This document shows positions 8,552 through 17,176 of a stretch of 64,000 nucleotides of DNA, piece after piece. The translations under genes and the position numbers were made by a program. The notes under the pieces were generated by a model that made no database searches, had not been told where the DNA came from, and saw only the letters and a list, made by a program, of their open reading frames with translations. Numbering within the stretch: position 1 is the first letter of the stretch; each line of letters begins with the position of its first letter. This stretch comes from Actinomadura rayongensis (GTDB lineage Bacteria > Actinomycetota > Actinomycetes > Streptosporangiales > Streptosporangiaceae): NCBI RefSeq assembly GCF_009831215.1, contig NZ_WUTW01000002.1, forward strand, positions 1,041,444-1,105,443, written 5' to 3'.

Positions 8552-9382
8552 ATGACGCGAGCACTGGTCCTCGCCGCGGGCGCCTCCGTGGGCGGATTCT
8601 GGCAGGCCGGGCTGGTCGAGGGCCTGCGACGGGCCGGGACCGACCTCGGCGACGCCGACCTGATCGTCGGCACGTCGGCGGGCTCGATGACCGCCGCCGT
8701 GATCGCCCTGGACGCCGGCCTGCCCGGCTTCATCGACGCCGTGGCGGCCGGACGGAGCGCCGAGCCGATGCCGTCCGTCGAGCCCGACCCGGCCACCCGC
8801 ATCTACGACCTGCTGGCCGATCCGTCGGTCCCGGCGGACGAGCGGCGGCGGCGCGCCGGACGCGTCGCGCGCACCGCCGACACGTCCGCGACCCGCCACC
8901 GCGCCGACAAGACCTTCGGCCTGCTGGCCGGGCGCGCGTGGCCGGACCGGACGCTGCTCATCCCGGCGGTCGACGTCGAGACGGGCGAGCGCGCGGTGTG
9001 GCGGCGGGGCGGGGCGGCGACGCTGGAGCAGGCCGTCCGGGCGTCCTGCGCGTGGCCCGGCCTCTTCCCGGCCATGGAGATCGGCGGCCGGTCCTACATG
9101 GGCGGGATGACGTACTCGATCGCGCACGCCGACCTCGCCGCCGGCTGCGACCGGGTCGTGGTCATCGCGCCGCTGCACCCCCTGGCGGGCCGGGACGAGC
9201 TGGCGGCCGACCTCGCCGCCGTCGCCCCGCGCCGGACGGCCGTGGTCGACGCCGGCCCGGCGGCGAGCGAGATGTTCGATCTGCTGCTGTTCGACCCGCA
9301 CATGGTCCGGCCCGCGTACGCGGCGGGGCTGGCGCGCGCGGCCGAGCACGCGGCCGAGGTCGCGGCGGTCTGGACCGGCTGA
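8552..9382 (+). CDS. patatin-like protein, copy 2 (dyad Asp replaced)
   Basis: A 276-residue paralogue of copy 1, 33 bp downstream. The nucleophile elbow GTSAG is kept (Ser42), but the glycine loop is altered (AAGASVGG) and the dyad aspartate is replaced by glycine: YMGGM instead of YMDGG. With Ser but no Asp, hydrolysis should be strongly impaired unless another residue substitutes. The C-terminal half still aligns closely, including HADLAAGCDRVVV. The ATG at 8552 matches the first residue of the other copies; the ribosome binding site is weak, so it may depend on readthrough coupling. Confidence 0.85.
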   Translation: MTRALVLAAGASVGGFWQAGLVEGLRRAGTDLGDADLIVGTSAGSMTAAVIALDAGLPGFIDAVAAGRSAEPMPSVEPDPATRIYDLLADPSVPADERRRRAGRVARTADTSATRHRADKTFGLLAGRAWPDRTLLIPAVDVETGERAVWRRGGAATLEQAVRASCAWPGLFPAMEIGGRSYMGGMTYSIAHADLAAGCDRVVVIAPLHPLAGRDELAADLAAVAPRRTAVVDAGPAASEMFDLLLFDPHMVRPAYAAGLARAAEHAAEVAAVWTG

Positions 9383-9429
9383 CCTGCGGATTCCGTGTCA
9401 TGACGGACGTGACGGGGTACGTCGTCCGC

Positions 9430-10251
9430 ATGGCACGGGCACTGATCCTGGGTGCGGGCGGCACCGCGGGCGCCCTGTGGCAGGCGGGGCTGGTCGAGGG
9501 GTTCCGGCGGGCCGGGACCGACCTCGGCGACGCCGACCTGGTCGTCGCCACGGGCGCGAGCCCGGTGACCGGGGCGCTGGTGCTGTCCGACCTTGACTTG
9601 GAACGTTCCATCAGAGAGGTCGTCGCGGTGCTGCTGGCGGGCCCGTCCGCCGACGTCGAGGCCGACCGGCTGCTCCACGTGATCGACGTGCTCGCCGACC
9701 CGTCCGTCCCGGCGGACGAGCGGCGGCAGCGCGTCGGCCGGATGGCGCGGGGCTCGCACACGGCGGCGGCCCACCGGATGGACGACGTCCTCGCGGTGCT
9801 CCCGTCCGGCGACTGGCCGGACCGGCTGCTCGTCCCGACCGTCGACGTCGAGAGCGGCGCACGCGCCGTGTGGGGACGCGACGGCGCGGCCACGCTCGCC
9901 GAGGCGTTCCGGGCGTCCGACGCGCTGCCGACCGTCTTCCCGCCCGTCGAGATCGGCGGACGCCACCACATGAACGGCATCGTCTACTCGCAGACCCACG
10001 CCGACCTCGCCGCCGGGCACGACCGCGTGGTCGTCCTCGCGCCGCTGCGGCACGTGCTGGGCGGCGCCCTGCTCGCCGAGGAGATCGGCGGGCTGGGCGC
10101 GGCGCGCAGCCTGGTGGTCGGTCCCGGCGGCGCGAGCCGCGAGATCTTCGCCGTCGGCGTCATCGACACCGTGACCGGCACCGCGCCGTTCCACGCCGGG
10201 CTGCGCGACGCCGAAGCGTACGCGGCCGACGTCGCGGAGGTGTGGTCGTGA
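9430..10251 (+). CDS. patatin-like pseudoenzyme, copy 3 (no Ser, no Asp)
   Basis: A 273-residue paralogue. At the position of the GxSxG elbow it reads ATGAS: residue 42 is Gly, although a serine follows two residues later. The dyad Asp is Asn (HMNGI). Both catalytic positions are therefore lost, while length, the RRAGTDLGDADL block and the HADLAAGHDRVVVL block are preserved, implying selection on fold rather than catalysis. The ATG at 9430 gives the same N-terminus as the other copies; an in-frame ATG at 9400 is possible but adds residues absent from the paralogues. Its stop overlaps the next start (GTGA). Confidence 0.82.
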   Translation: MARALILGAGGTAGALWQAGLVEGFRRAGTDLGDADLVVATGASPVTGALVLSDLDLERSIREVVAVLLAGPSADVEADRLLHVIDVLADPSVPADERRQRVGRMARGSHTAAAHRMDDVLAVLPSGDWPDRLLVPTVDVESGARAVWGRDGAATLAEAFRASDALPTVFPPVEIGGRHHMNGIVYSQTHADLAAGHDRVVVLAPLRHVLGGALLAEEIGGLGAARSLVVGPGGASREIFAVGVIDTVTGTAPFHAGLRDAEAYAADVAEVWS

Positions 10252-11060
10252 GGCGCGCGCTCGTCCTCGGCTCCGGCGCCGTCGCGGGCGCGCTGTGGCA
10301 GGCGGGCATGGTCGAGGGACTGCGCCGCGCCGGGACCGACCTCGGCGCCGCCGACCTCGTCACCGGCTGCTCGGCGGGCGCCTATGTCGCCGCGCTGCTC
10401 GCCCACGGCGCCGACCTGCCGCGCGTCGTCGCCGACCTCGCCGCCGCGCGCCCGCCGCACGAGGACTCCGGCCAGGTGGACCGGCTCGCCCGGCTCTACG
10501 ACACGCTCGGCGTCCTCGCCGACGACTCCTTCCCGCCCGGGGAGCGGCGGCGACGCGTCGGGGCGGCGGCCGTGCGCGCCGACACCGCCGACGGGACCGC
10601 CCGGATCAACGGCCTGATCGACCGGCTGCCCGCCCGCGACTGGCCGGACCGGCCGCTGCTGCTCCCCGCGGTCGACGTGGCGAGCGGCGACCGGGTCGTC
10701 TGGCGGCGCGGCGGGGCGGCGCCGTTCGAGCCGGCCCTCCGCGCGGCCGTCGCCACGCCGACCATGTTCCCGCCGGTCGAGATCGCCGGACGCCGCTACA
10801 TGGACGGCGCCGTCTACTCGCACACCCACGCCGACCTCGCCGCCGGGCACGAGCGCGTGGTCGTCCTCGCGCCGATGCGGCAGCTCCAGTCCGACGCCGG
10901 GAGCGCCGCGGCGACCGTCGTCGGCCCGGACGCCGAGGCCGCCGAGGTCTTCGACATCGAACTGTTCGACCAGTTCCCCGGGATGGCCTCCTACGAGGCG
11001 GGCCTGCGGCAGGCCGCCGTCCAGGCCCCCGCCGTCGCGCGCGCCTGGAGCGGGTCATGA
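10248..11060 (+). CDS. patatin-like phospholipase, copy 4 (catalytic dyad intact)
   Basis: A 270-residue paralogue with both catalytic residues: Ser42 in GCSAG and Asp in YMDGA. With copy 1 it is one of only two in the array expected to be active. The glycine loop reads GSGAVAG. GTG at 10248 is chosen because GGAGG lies 7 nt upstream and it overlaps the previous stop by 4 bp; a GTG at 10242 would sit too close to that site. The C-terminus lacks about 6 residues relative to copy 1, around the loop after MRQLQ. Confidence 0.85.
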   Translation: MRRALVLGSGAVAGALWQAGMVEGLRRAGTDLGAADLVTGCSAGAYVAALLAHGADLPRVVADLAAARPPHEDSGQVDRLARLYDTLGVLADDSFPPGERRRRVGAAAVRADTADGTARINGLIDRLPARDWPDRPLLLPAVDVASGDRVVWRRGGAAPFEPALRAAVATPTMFPPVEIAGRRYMDGAVYSHTHADLAAGHERVVVLAPMRQLQSDAGSAAATVVGPDAEAAEVFDIELFDQFPGMASYEAGLRQAAVQAPAVARAWSGS

Positions 11061-11887
11061 CGCGGGCGCTGGTGCTGGGCGGCGGCGCGGGCATCGCCGC
11101 GCCCTGGGAAGCGGGCCTGATCGAGGGGTTCCGGCGGGCCGGGACCGACCTCGGCACCGCCGACCTCATCGTCGGGACGGCCTGGGGCTCGTTCGTCGGC
11201 GCCTGCCTCGCCGCCGGCGCCGACCTGAACCGCGCGATGGACGACGTCTTCGCCGCCGACCGCGCGCAACGCGGGCCCGCCGGGAACGACCTGCTGCTGG
11301 ACAAGGTGCTGCGGCTGCTGTCGGACCGGTCCGTCCCGCGCCGGACGCGCCGCCAGCGCATCGGGGAGATCACCAGGCGGCCCGAGGTCGTCGCCAGGGC
11401 GCACCGGCTCGACCTGATCATCGACTGCCTGCCCGTCCGGGAGTGGCCGGTCCGTCCGCTGCGCCTCGCGGCGGTGGACGCCGACAGCGGCGACCGCGTC
11501 GTGTGGGACCGCCACAGCGGGGTGCCGCTGGCGCCGGCCGTCCGGGCGTCGGCGTCGTGGCCGAGCGAGTTCCCGCCCACCGAGATCGACGGCCGCCGGT
11601 ACATGGACGGCGGCATGTTCTCGGCGACCAACGCCGACCTCGCGCACGGCTGCGACCGGCTGGTCGTGCTGTCGCCGATGCGGCACGTCGTCCCGGCCCG
11701 GACGCTGGACCGGGAGCTCGCGTCCCTCGGCGACGTCGACGTCACCGTCATCGGGCCCGACCAGATCACCGTCGACCTGTTCACGCTCACGCTGAGCGAG
11801 CCGAACATCCCCGAGAGCGCGTACGAGGCGGGGCTGCGGCAGGCCGCCGACGAGGCCGAGAAGATCAACGCGACCTGGGAGGACTGA
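11057..11887 (+). CDS. patatin-like pseudoenzyme, copy 5 (nucleophile Ser replaced)
   Basis: A 276-residue paralogue coupled by ATGA to copy 4. The elbow reads GTAWG, so the nucleophile Ser42 is Ala; the dyad Asp is kept in YMDGG. Without a nucleophile it should not hydrolyse esters. Its final 20 or so codons are almost identical in DNA to the end of copy 6, marking the edge of a tandem duplication. Its stop shares one base with the next start (TGATG). Confidence 0.85.
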   Translation: MTRALVLGGGAGIAAPWEAGLIEGFRRAGTDLGTADLIVGTAWGSFVGACLAAGADLNRAMDDVFAADRAQRGPAGNDLLLDKVLRLLSDRSVPRRTRRQRIGEITRRPEVVARAHRLDLIIDCLPVREWPVRPLRLAAVDADSGDRVVWDRHSGVPLAPAVRASASWPSEFPPTEIDGRRYMDGGMFSATNADLAHGCDRLVVLSPMRHVVPARTLDRELASLGDVDVTVIGPDQITVDLFTLTLSEPNIPESAYEAGLRQAADEAEKINATWED

Positions 11888-13482
11888 TGGCGCGCGCACT
11901 GGTGCTGGGCCTCGGCGGACACATCCGCGCGCCGTGGCAGGCCGGGATCATCGCGGGGCTGCGCCACGCCGGGACGGACCTCGGCGACGCCGACGTGTTC
12001 GTCGGCACCGGCACCGGCGCGATCTTCGCGGCGCTGCTGGCCGGCGGCGGCGACCCGGCGGACGCCGTCCCGGACATCGTCGCCGAGGACGAGCGGCTGC
12101 GGGCCGCCGGGGTGATCCCGCAGGGGTACCAGAGGGTTCTGGCGGTGCTGTCGGACCCGTCCGTTCCGCTGGACGAGCGGCGGCGGCGCCTCGGCCGGAT
12201 GGCGCTGGAGGCCCGGCCCGCCGAGTCCGTGAACGTGGCCCTGCTGTGCGGCCTGCGGTCACCGGACTGGCCCGAGCGGCAGCTGCGGATCCCCGCGGTG
12301 GACACCGCCACCGGCGCGCGCGTCGTGTTCGAGCGCGGCGGCGACGCGACGCTCGACCAGGCCGTCCGGGCGTCGCTCGCCGCGCCGACGCTCGACCCGC
12401 CGGTCGAGATCGCCGGGAACCAGTACATGAACGGCGGAAACTACTCTCCCACGAACGCCGACCTCGCCGCCGGCTGCGACCGGGTCGTCCTCATCGCGCC
12501 GCTGCTGGAGCTGGCGTTCGTCCCGACGCTGGAACGCGAACTGGCCGCGCTCGGCCGGCAGCGGGTCGAGGTGGTCGCACCGGACGCCGCCACCAACGAG
12601 CTGTTCGCGCTGACCACCTTCGACCCCGACCTGCCGAACTCGACGTTCGAGGCGGGCCTGCGGCAGGCCGCCGACGAGGCGGAGAAGATCAACGCGACCT
12701 GGGAGGACTGATGGCGCGCGCACTGGTGCTGGGCCTCGGCGGACTCATCCGCGCGCCGTGGCAGGCCGGGATCATCGTGGGGCTGCGCCGCGCCGGGACG
12801 GACCTCGGTGAAGCCGACGTGTTCGTCGGCACCGCGACCGGCGCGATTTTCGCGGCGCTGCTGGCCGGCGGCGGCGACCCGGCGGACGCCGTGCCGGACA
12901 TGGCCGCCGAGGACCAGCGGCTGCGGGCCGCCGGGGTGATCCCGGAGGGGTACCAGCGGATCCTGGAGGTGCTGTCGGACACGTCCGTCCCGCCGGACGA
13001 GCGGCGGCGGCGCCTCGGCCGGATGGCGCTGGAGGCCCGGCCCCACACGTCCACGGACATCGTCCGGCTGTGCGGCCTGCGGTCCCCGGAGTGGCCCGAG
13101 CGGCAACTGCGGATCCCCGTCGTGGACGCGGCCACCGGCGCGCGCGTCGTGTTCGAGCGCGGCGGGGACGCGACGCTCGACCAGGCCGTCCGGGCGTCGC
13201 TCGCCGCGCCGACGCTGGACCCGCCGGTCGAGATCGCCGGGAACCGGTACATGGACGGCGGCCTCTACTCGACCACGAACGCCGACCTCGCCGTCGGCTG
13301 CGACCGGGTCGTCGTCATCGCGCCGCTGCTGGAGCTGGCGTTCGTCCCGACGCTGGAGCGCGAGCTGGCCGCGCTCGGCCCGGAGCGGGTCGAGGTGGTC
13401 GCGCCGGACGCCGCCACCGGCGAGCTGTTCGCGCTGACCACCTTCGACCCCGACCTGCCGAACTCGACGTTCGAGGCCGGGC
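11834..13482 (+). repeat. 824-bp tandem duplication in the patatin array
   Basis: Sequence from 11834 realigns with sequence from 12658, an offset of 824 bp, equal to the distance between the starts of copies 6 and 7. The matching unit begins inside the tail of copy 5, crosses the TGATG junction and covers the whole next gene. Long stretches match base for base, with scattered substitutions, indicating a fairly recent unequal crossover that created copies 6 and 7. Confidence 0.8.
11887..12711 (+). CDS. patatin-like pseudoenzyme, copy 6 (no Ser, no Asp)
   Basis: A 274-residue paralogue, near-identical to copy 7. The elbow reads GTGTG (residue 42 Gly), the dyad Asp is Asn in YMNGG, and the glycine loop is GLGGHIR, so three catalytic elements differ from canonical patatins. 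The last 20 or so codons match copy 5 rather than copy 7, so the gene is a recombinant whose tail came from a copy 5-like sequence. TGATG overlap with both neighbours argues for translation as one operon. Confidence 0.85.
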   Translation: MARALVLGLGGHIRAPWQAGIIAGLRHAGTDLGDADVFVGTGTGAIFAALLAGGGDPADAVPDIVAEDERLRAAGVIPQGYQRVLAVLSDPSVPLDERRRRLGRMALEARPAESVNVALLCGLRSPDWPERQLRIPAVDTATGARVVFERGGDATLDQAVRASLAAPTLDPPVEIAGNQYMNGGNYSPTNADLAAGCDRVVLIAPLLELAFVPTLERELAALGRQRVEVVAPDAATNELFALTTFDPDLPNSTFEAGLRQAADEAEKINATWED

Positions 13483-13535
13483 TGCGGCAGGCCGCCGAGC
13501 AGGCCCCGGCGCTGGCCGGGGCCTGGAACGACTAG
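12711..13535 (+). CDS. patatin-like pseudoenzyme, copy 7 (nucleophile Ser replaced)
   Basis: A 274-residue paralogue, last of the array. The elbow is GTATG (Ser42 to Ala), with the dyad Asp retained in YMDGG. It differs from copy 6 at scattered codons and in the final residues (APALAGAWND), which resemble copy 4. Its stop overlaps the convergent nrdB stop by 3 bp. Most likely catalytically silent; a binding or structural role is an inference. Confidence 0.85.
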   Translation: MARALVLGLGGLIRAPWQAGIIVGLRRAGTDLGEADVFVGTATGAIFAALLAGGGDPADAVPDMAAEDQRLRAAGVIPEGYQRILEVLSDTSVPPDERRRRLGRMALEARPHTSTDIVRLCGLRSPEWPERQLRIPVVDAATGARVVFERGGDATLDQAVRASLAAPTLDPPVEIAGNRYMDGGLYSTTNADLAVGCDRVVVIAPLLELAFVPTLERELAALGPERVEVVAPDAATGELFALTTFDPDLPNSTFEAGLRQAAEQAPALAGAWND

Positions 13536-14542
13536 AACGCCTCGTCGAACGCGACGCTGCCCGCGACGCCGATCTGGTACGCCGACACGCGGCGCTCGAA
13601 GAAGTTCGACAGTTCCTGGACGTCCTGGAGGTCCATGAACGCGAACGGGTTCTCCGCGCCGTACCGGACGGGCATCCCGAGCCGCGCGAGCCGCTGGTCG
13701 GCGACGTACTCCAGGTAGCGGCGCATCGCGTCCGCGCTCATGCCGGGCAGGCCGTCGCCGCACAGGTCGCGGGCGAACGCCAGCTCGACGTCGACGGCCT
13801 CTTCCAACATCCGCGTGACGTCGTGCGCGAGGTCGGCGTCGAAGAGTTCGGGCTCCTCTTCGCGGACGGTGTCGACGACGGCGAAGGCGAAGCTCATGTG
13901 CATGGACTCGTCGCGGAAGACCCAGTTGGTGCCGGACGCGAGCCCGTTCAGCAGCCCGCGCGACCGCAACCAGTACACGTACGCGAAGGCGCCGTAGAAG
14001 AACAGGCCCTCGATGCACGCCGCGAAGCAGATGAGGTTGAGCAGGAACGCGCGCCGGTCCTTCGGGCCGTCCAGCCGGTCGAGCGTGTCGATGGAACCGA
14101 TCCACCGGAAGCAGAACTCGGCCTTCGCGCGGATCGACGGGATGTGCTCGATCGCCGCGAAGGCGCGGGCGCGCTCGTCGGCGTCGGGCAGGTAGGTGTC
14201 GAGCAGCGTCAGATAGAACTGGACGTGGACGGCCTCCTCGAACAGCTGCCGCGACAGGTACAGCCGCGCCTCGGGCGCGTTCAGGTGCTTGTAGAGGTTC
14301 AGCACCAGGTTGTTCGCCACGATCGAGTCGCCGGTGGCGAAGAACGCCACCAGCCGGTTCACCAGATGCCGTTCCTCGGGCGTCAGGCGGGCGAGGTCGG
14401 GCAGGTCGGAGCCGAGATCGACCTCCTCGACCGTCCAGGTGTTGCGGATCGCGGCGCGGTAGCGCTCGTAGAAGTCGGGGTAGCGCATCGGCCGCAGCGT
14501 GAGGTCCATGCCGGGGTCGAGCAGCGTCGGCTTGTGGGTCAC
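13532..14542 (-). CDS. nrdB: class I ribonucleotide reductase beta subunit
   Basis: A 336-residue radical-generating subunit of aerobic ribonucleotide reductase. Di-iron ligands are visible: Asp in ATGDSIVANN, Glu/His in LFEEAVHVQF, Glu in ACIEGLFF, and Glu/His in RDESMHMSF; the Tyr of HVQFYLTLL is in position to be the radical site. GTG at 14542 overlaps the stop of nrdA (GTGA), with an AGG about 8 nt upstream. It forms the R2 partner of the adjacent alpha subunit in dNTP synthesis and is controlled with it by the upstream riboswitch. No NrdS-type regulator follows, unlike the Streptomyces nrdABS operon. Confidence 0.93.
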   Translation of the reverse strand: MTHKPTLLDPGMDLTLRPMRYPDFYERYRAAIRNTWTVEEVDLGSDLPDLARLTPEERHLVNRLVAFFATGDSIVANNLVLNLYKHLNAPEARLYLSRQLFEEAVHVQFYLTLLDTYLPDADERARAFAAIEHIPSIRAKAEFCFRWIGSIDTLDRLDGPKDRRAFLLNLICFAACIEGLFFYGAFAYVYWLRSRGLLNGLASGTNWVFRDESMHMSFAFAVVDTVREEEPELFDADLAHDVTRMLEEAVDVELAFARDLCGDGLPGMSADAMRRYLEYVADQRLARLGMPVRYGAENPFAFMDLQDVQELSNFFERRVSAYQIGVAGSVAFDEAF

Positions 14543-16788
14543 TGGCACGCCTCGCAGGCCTCGGGGTTCTCCAGGGAGCAGGCGACGGCGTCCGGGTCGG
14601 GGGTCGCGGTCACGGTCGTCTGCGCGATGCGGGTCGCGGGGCGCGAGCGCAGGTAGTACGTCGTCTTCAGGCCCTGCTTCCACGCGTACAGGTACATCGA
14701 GGACAGCTTCCCGATCGTCGGCGTCTCCAGGAACAGGTTCAGCGAGTGCGCCTGGTCGATGTACGGGGTGCGGGCGGCGGCCAGGTCGATCAGCGCGCGC
14801 TGCGGGAGTTCCCAGGCGGTCCGGTAGAGCGCGCGCAGCTCGTCCGGCAGGTCGGTGATGCCCTGGACGGAGCCGTTCGCCCGCTTGATCGCGTCGCGGA
14901 CGGCCGGCGTCCACAGCCCGAGGCGCTTGAGGTCCGCGACGAGGTAGCCGTTGATCTGCAGGAACTCGCCCGACAGCGTCTCGCGCTTGAACAGGTTGGA
15001 CACCTGCGGCTCGACGCACTCGTAGCAGCCCGCGATGGACGCGATCGTCGCGGTCGGCGCGATGGCGATCAGCAGCGAGTTGCGCAGGCCGACCGTTTTG
15101 ACGCGCTCGCGCAGCTTCTCCCACTCGGCGGCGGGCGTCGCGTGCGGGAAGTGGTCCGGGTGGAGCTGGCCGCGCGCCGTCCGCGTCTGCGCGTAGGCGG
15201 GCAGCGGGCCGTGCAGTTCGGCCAGGTCGGCGGACGCGTGGTAGGCCGCGAGCGCGATCTCCTCGGCGATCCGGGTGGACAGCGCGCGGGCCTCGCCTGA
15301 GTCGAACGGGAGGCGGAGCTTGAAGAACACGTCCGCGAGGCCCATCACGCCGAGGCCCATCGGCCGCCACTTGCGGTTCGCGGCGGCGGCCTCCTCGGTG
15401 GGGTAGAAGCCGCGGTCGATCGTCCGGTCCAGGAAGCGGACGGCGGTCCGGACGGTCGCGCGCAGCCGCTCCCAGTCGACGCCGTCGTCGTTCGTGTGCT
15501 CCGCGAGGTTGACCGAGCCGAGGTTGCAGACGGCCGTCTCGCCGTCGGACGTGACCTCCAGGATCTCCGTGCACAGGTTGGACAGGTGGACGACGTTGCC
15601 CGGCTCGGCGGTCTGGTTGCAGGCGCGGTTGGCGGCGTCCTTGAACGTCATCCACCCGTTGCCCGTCTCGGCGAGCGTCCGCATCATCCGGCCGTACAGG
15701 CGGCGCGCCGGGATCTGCCGGACGAACCGTCCCGCCTGCTCGGCCGCCCGGTAGGCCGTGTCGAACGCGTCGCCCCACAGGTCCGTCAGCTCGGGGACCT
15801 CTTTGGGGTCGAACAGCGACCAGTCCTCGTCGGCCTCGACCCGGCGCATGAACTCGTCCGGGATCCAGTTGGCGAGGTTGAGGTTGTGGGTGCGGCGCGC
15901 GTCCTCGCCGGTGTTGTCGCGCAGCTCCAGGAACTCCTCGACGTCGGCGTGCCACGGCTCCAGGTAGACGCAGGCCGCGCCCTTGCGGCGTCCGCCCTGG
16001 TTGACGGCCGCGACGGAGCTGTCCAGCGTCCGCAGCCACGGGACGATGCCGTTGGAGTGCCCGTTCGTCCCCCGGATCAGCGAGCCGCGCGACCGGACGC
16101 GCGTCCACGAGATCCCGATGCCGCCCGCGTACTTGCTGAGCCGCGCGACCTGCGCGTACCGCTCGTAGATGGACTCCAGCTCGTCGCGCGGCGCGTCCAG
16201 CAGGAAGCAGGACGAGAGCTGCGGGCGGCGCGCGCCGGAGTTGAACAGCGTCGGCGAGCTGGGCAGGTAGGCGAGCCTGCCGAGCAGCGCGTACAGCTCG
16301 GCGGCCTCTTCGACCGTGTCGGCCAGGCCCGCCGCGACGCGCAGCCAGAAGTGCTGCGGACGCTCCAGGACGCGGCGCGTGGACGGGTGCCGCAGCAGGT
16401 ACCGGTCGTAGAGGGTCCGCAGGCCGAAGTACTCGAACCTCTCGTCGTTCGCGTCGTCGATCAGCGCGTCGAGGGCGGCGGCGTTGCGGGCGACGAACGT
16501 GGCGGTGCGCTCGTTGAGCAGGCCCTGCGCGTGCGCGGCGGCCACCGAGCCGGCGAACGTCGTGACGCCCTCGGCGGCGGCCTCGTCCGCGATCAGCCCG
16601 GCCAGCAGCCGCGCCGCGACGCGCGAGTACGCGGGCTCCACCGCGACCAGCGCGGCGGCCTCGCGGACCGCCTGCTCGCGGTCGTCGCCGTTGGCGAGCA
16701 CCCGGGCCGGGTCGACGCCGTCCAGCCCGGCGCACGCGCGCTCCACCTCGGCGGCCGGCCCCGGCGGCGCGATGAGTTCCTGTGTCAC
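14539..16788 (-). CDS. nrdA: class I ribonucleotide reductase alpha subunit
   Basis: A 749-residue catalytic subunit reducing ribonucleoside diphosphates. It has the active-site Cys/Glu in NLCTEIL, the redox cysteine pair SSCFLL and AVCNLGS, the radical-transfer tyrosines in TTYYLRSR, and a C-terminal cysteine pair (CEACQ) that accepts reducing equivalents. No ATP-cone is obvious at the N-terminus, so dATP overall-activity inhibition may be missing. GTG at 16788 follows GAGGG closely. A cobalamin riboswitch and probable NrdR sites precede it, as known for the B12-repressed class Ia nrdAB of Streptomyces, which implies a B12-dependent class II enzyme elsewhere in the genome. Confidence 0.93.
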   Translation of the reverse strand: MTQELIAPPGPAAEVERACAGLDGVDPARVLANGDDREQAVREAAALVAVEPAYSRVAARLLAGLIADEAAAEGVTTFAGSVAAAHAQGLLNERTATFVARNAAALDALIDDANDERFEYFGLRTLYDRYLLRHPSTRRVLERPQHFWLRVAAGLADTVEEAAELYALLGRLAYLPSSPTLFNSGARRPQLSSCFLLDAPRDELESIYERYAQVARLSKYAGGIGISWTRVRSRGSLIRGTNGHSNGIVPWLRTLDSSVAAVNQGGRRKGAACVYLEPWHADVEEFLELRDNTGEDARRTHNLNLANWIPDEFMRRVEADEDWSLFDPKEVPELTDLWGDAFDTAYRAAEQAGRFVRQIPARRLYGRMMRTLAETGNGWMTFKDAANRACNQTAEPGNVVHLSNLCTEILEVTSDGETAVCNLGSVNLAEHTNDDGVDWERLRATVRTAVRFLDRTIDRGFYPTEEAAAANRKWRPMGLGVMGLADVFFKLRLPFDSGEARALSTRIAEEIALAAYHASADLAELHGPLPAYAQTRTARGQLHPDHFPHATPAAEWEKLRERVKTVGLRNSLLIAIAPTATIASIAGCYECVEPQVSNLFKRETLSGEFLQINGYLVADLKRLGLWTPAVRDAIKRANGSVQGITDLPDELRALYRTAWELPQRALIDLAAARTPYIDQAHSLNLFLETPTIGKLSSMYLYAWKQGLKTTYYLRSRPATRIAQTTVTATPDPDAVACSLENPEACEACQ

Positions 16789-16869
16789 GTGCCCTCTTCC
16801 CCTCGCGGACGCGGAAGGGCACGCGGCGTCGCCGCGCCCGGCCCTCCCGCGAAGCCTGGACGTTCCCGT

Positions 16870-17070
16870 CGTACTGGCAGGTCTTCGGACTCGCGGGCGT
16901 CGCACCTGTTCGGTGCGGCCTAGTGGCCGTCGCTTCCCGGCCCCCGAGCGGGGTCCAGTGCTCTGTGACGGCGGTCGTTCCCGCTCACCGCTGCGGGGCA
17001 GTCCCGGAATCACACCGGGTTCCCTCTTGCGACGTCCCCGGCCGTTTCCGGCCGGGGACGAACCAGCACG
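16870..17070 (-). ncRNA. cobalamin (B12) riboswitch upstream of nrdA
   Basis: Read on the minus strand, the leader holds the conserved core AGGGAACCCGGTGTGATTCC, then GGGACTGCCCCGCAGCGGTG, and ends with AGTCCGAAGACCTGCC. The closing P1 helix is complete: CGTGCTGG (17070-17063) pairs with CCAGTACG (16877-16870) with one G-U. A 12-bp hairpin (17033-17060) fills the variable 5' arm. About 80 nt with a strong GC hairpin separate it from the nrdA start, where B12 binding would block expression. This is an established arrangement for class Ia nrdAB in Streptomyces. Confidence 0.92.
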
Positions 17071-17080
17071 GGCCACGACC

Positions 17081-17121
17081 CTACATCTAGTTGATCGGCT
17101 TTGCATACGTCCCACATGTAG
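17081..17121 (-). promoter_or_regulatory. probable tandem NrdR boxes upstream of nrdAB
   Basis: Two similar cores, CTACATCTAG (17081-17090) and CCACATGTAG (17112-17121), resemble the NrdR consensus core CwAtATaTwG. Their starts are 31 bp apart, three helical turns, the spacing style NrdR uses. They lie just before the riboswitch, where the nrdAB promoter should be. Confidence 0.55.
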
Positions 17122-17176
17122 GGAGTGTTGGGGGGTGCGTCACGTCGTGGGCGGCGGCTCTACGATGGTCGGCGAG

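Noticed and set aside
13532..16822. Single 1096-codon frame covering nrdB and part of nrdA
   Set aside because: Only the last 336 codons are real (nrdB); the upstream part is an out-of-frame reading of nrdA. There is no nrdA-nrdB fusion.
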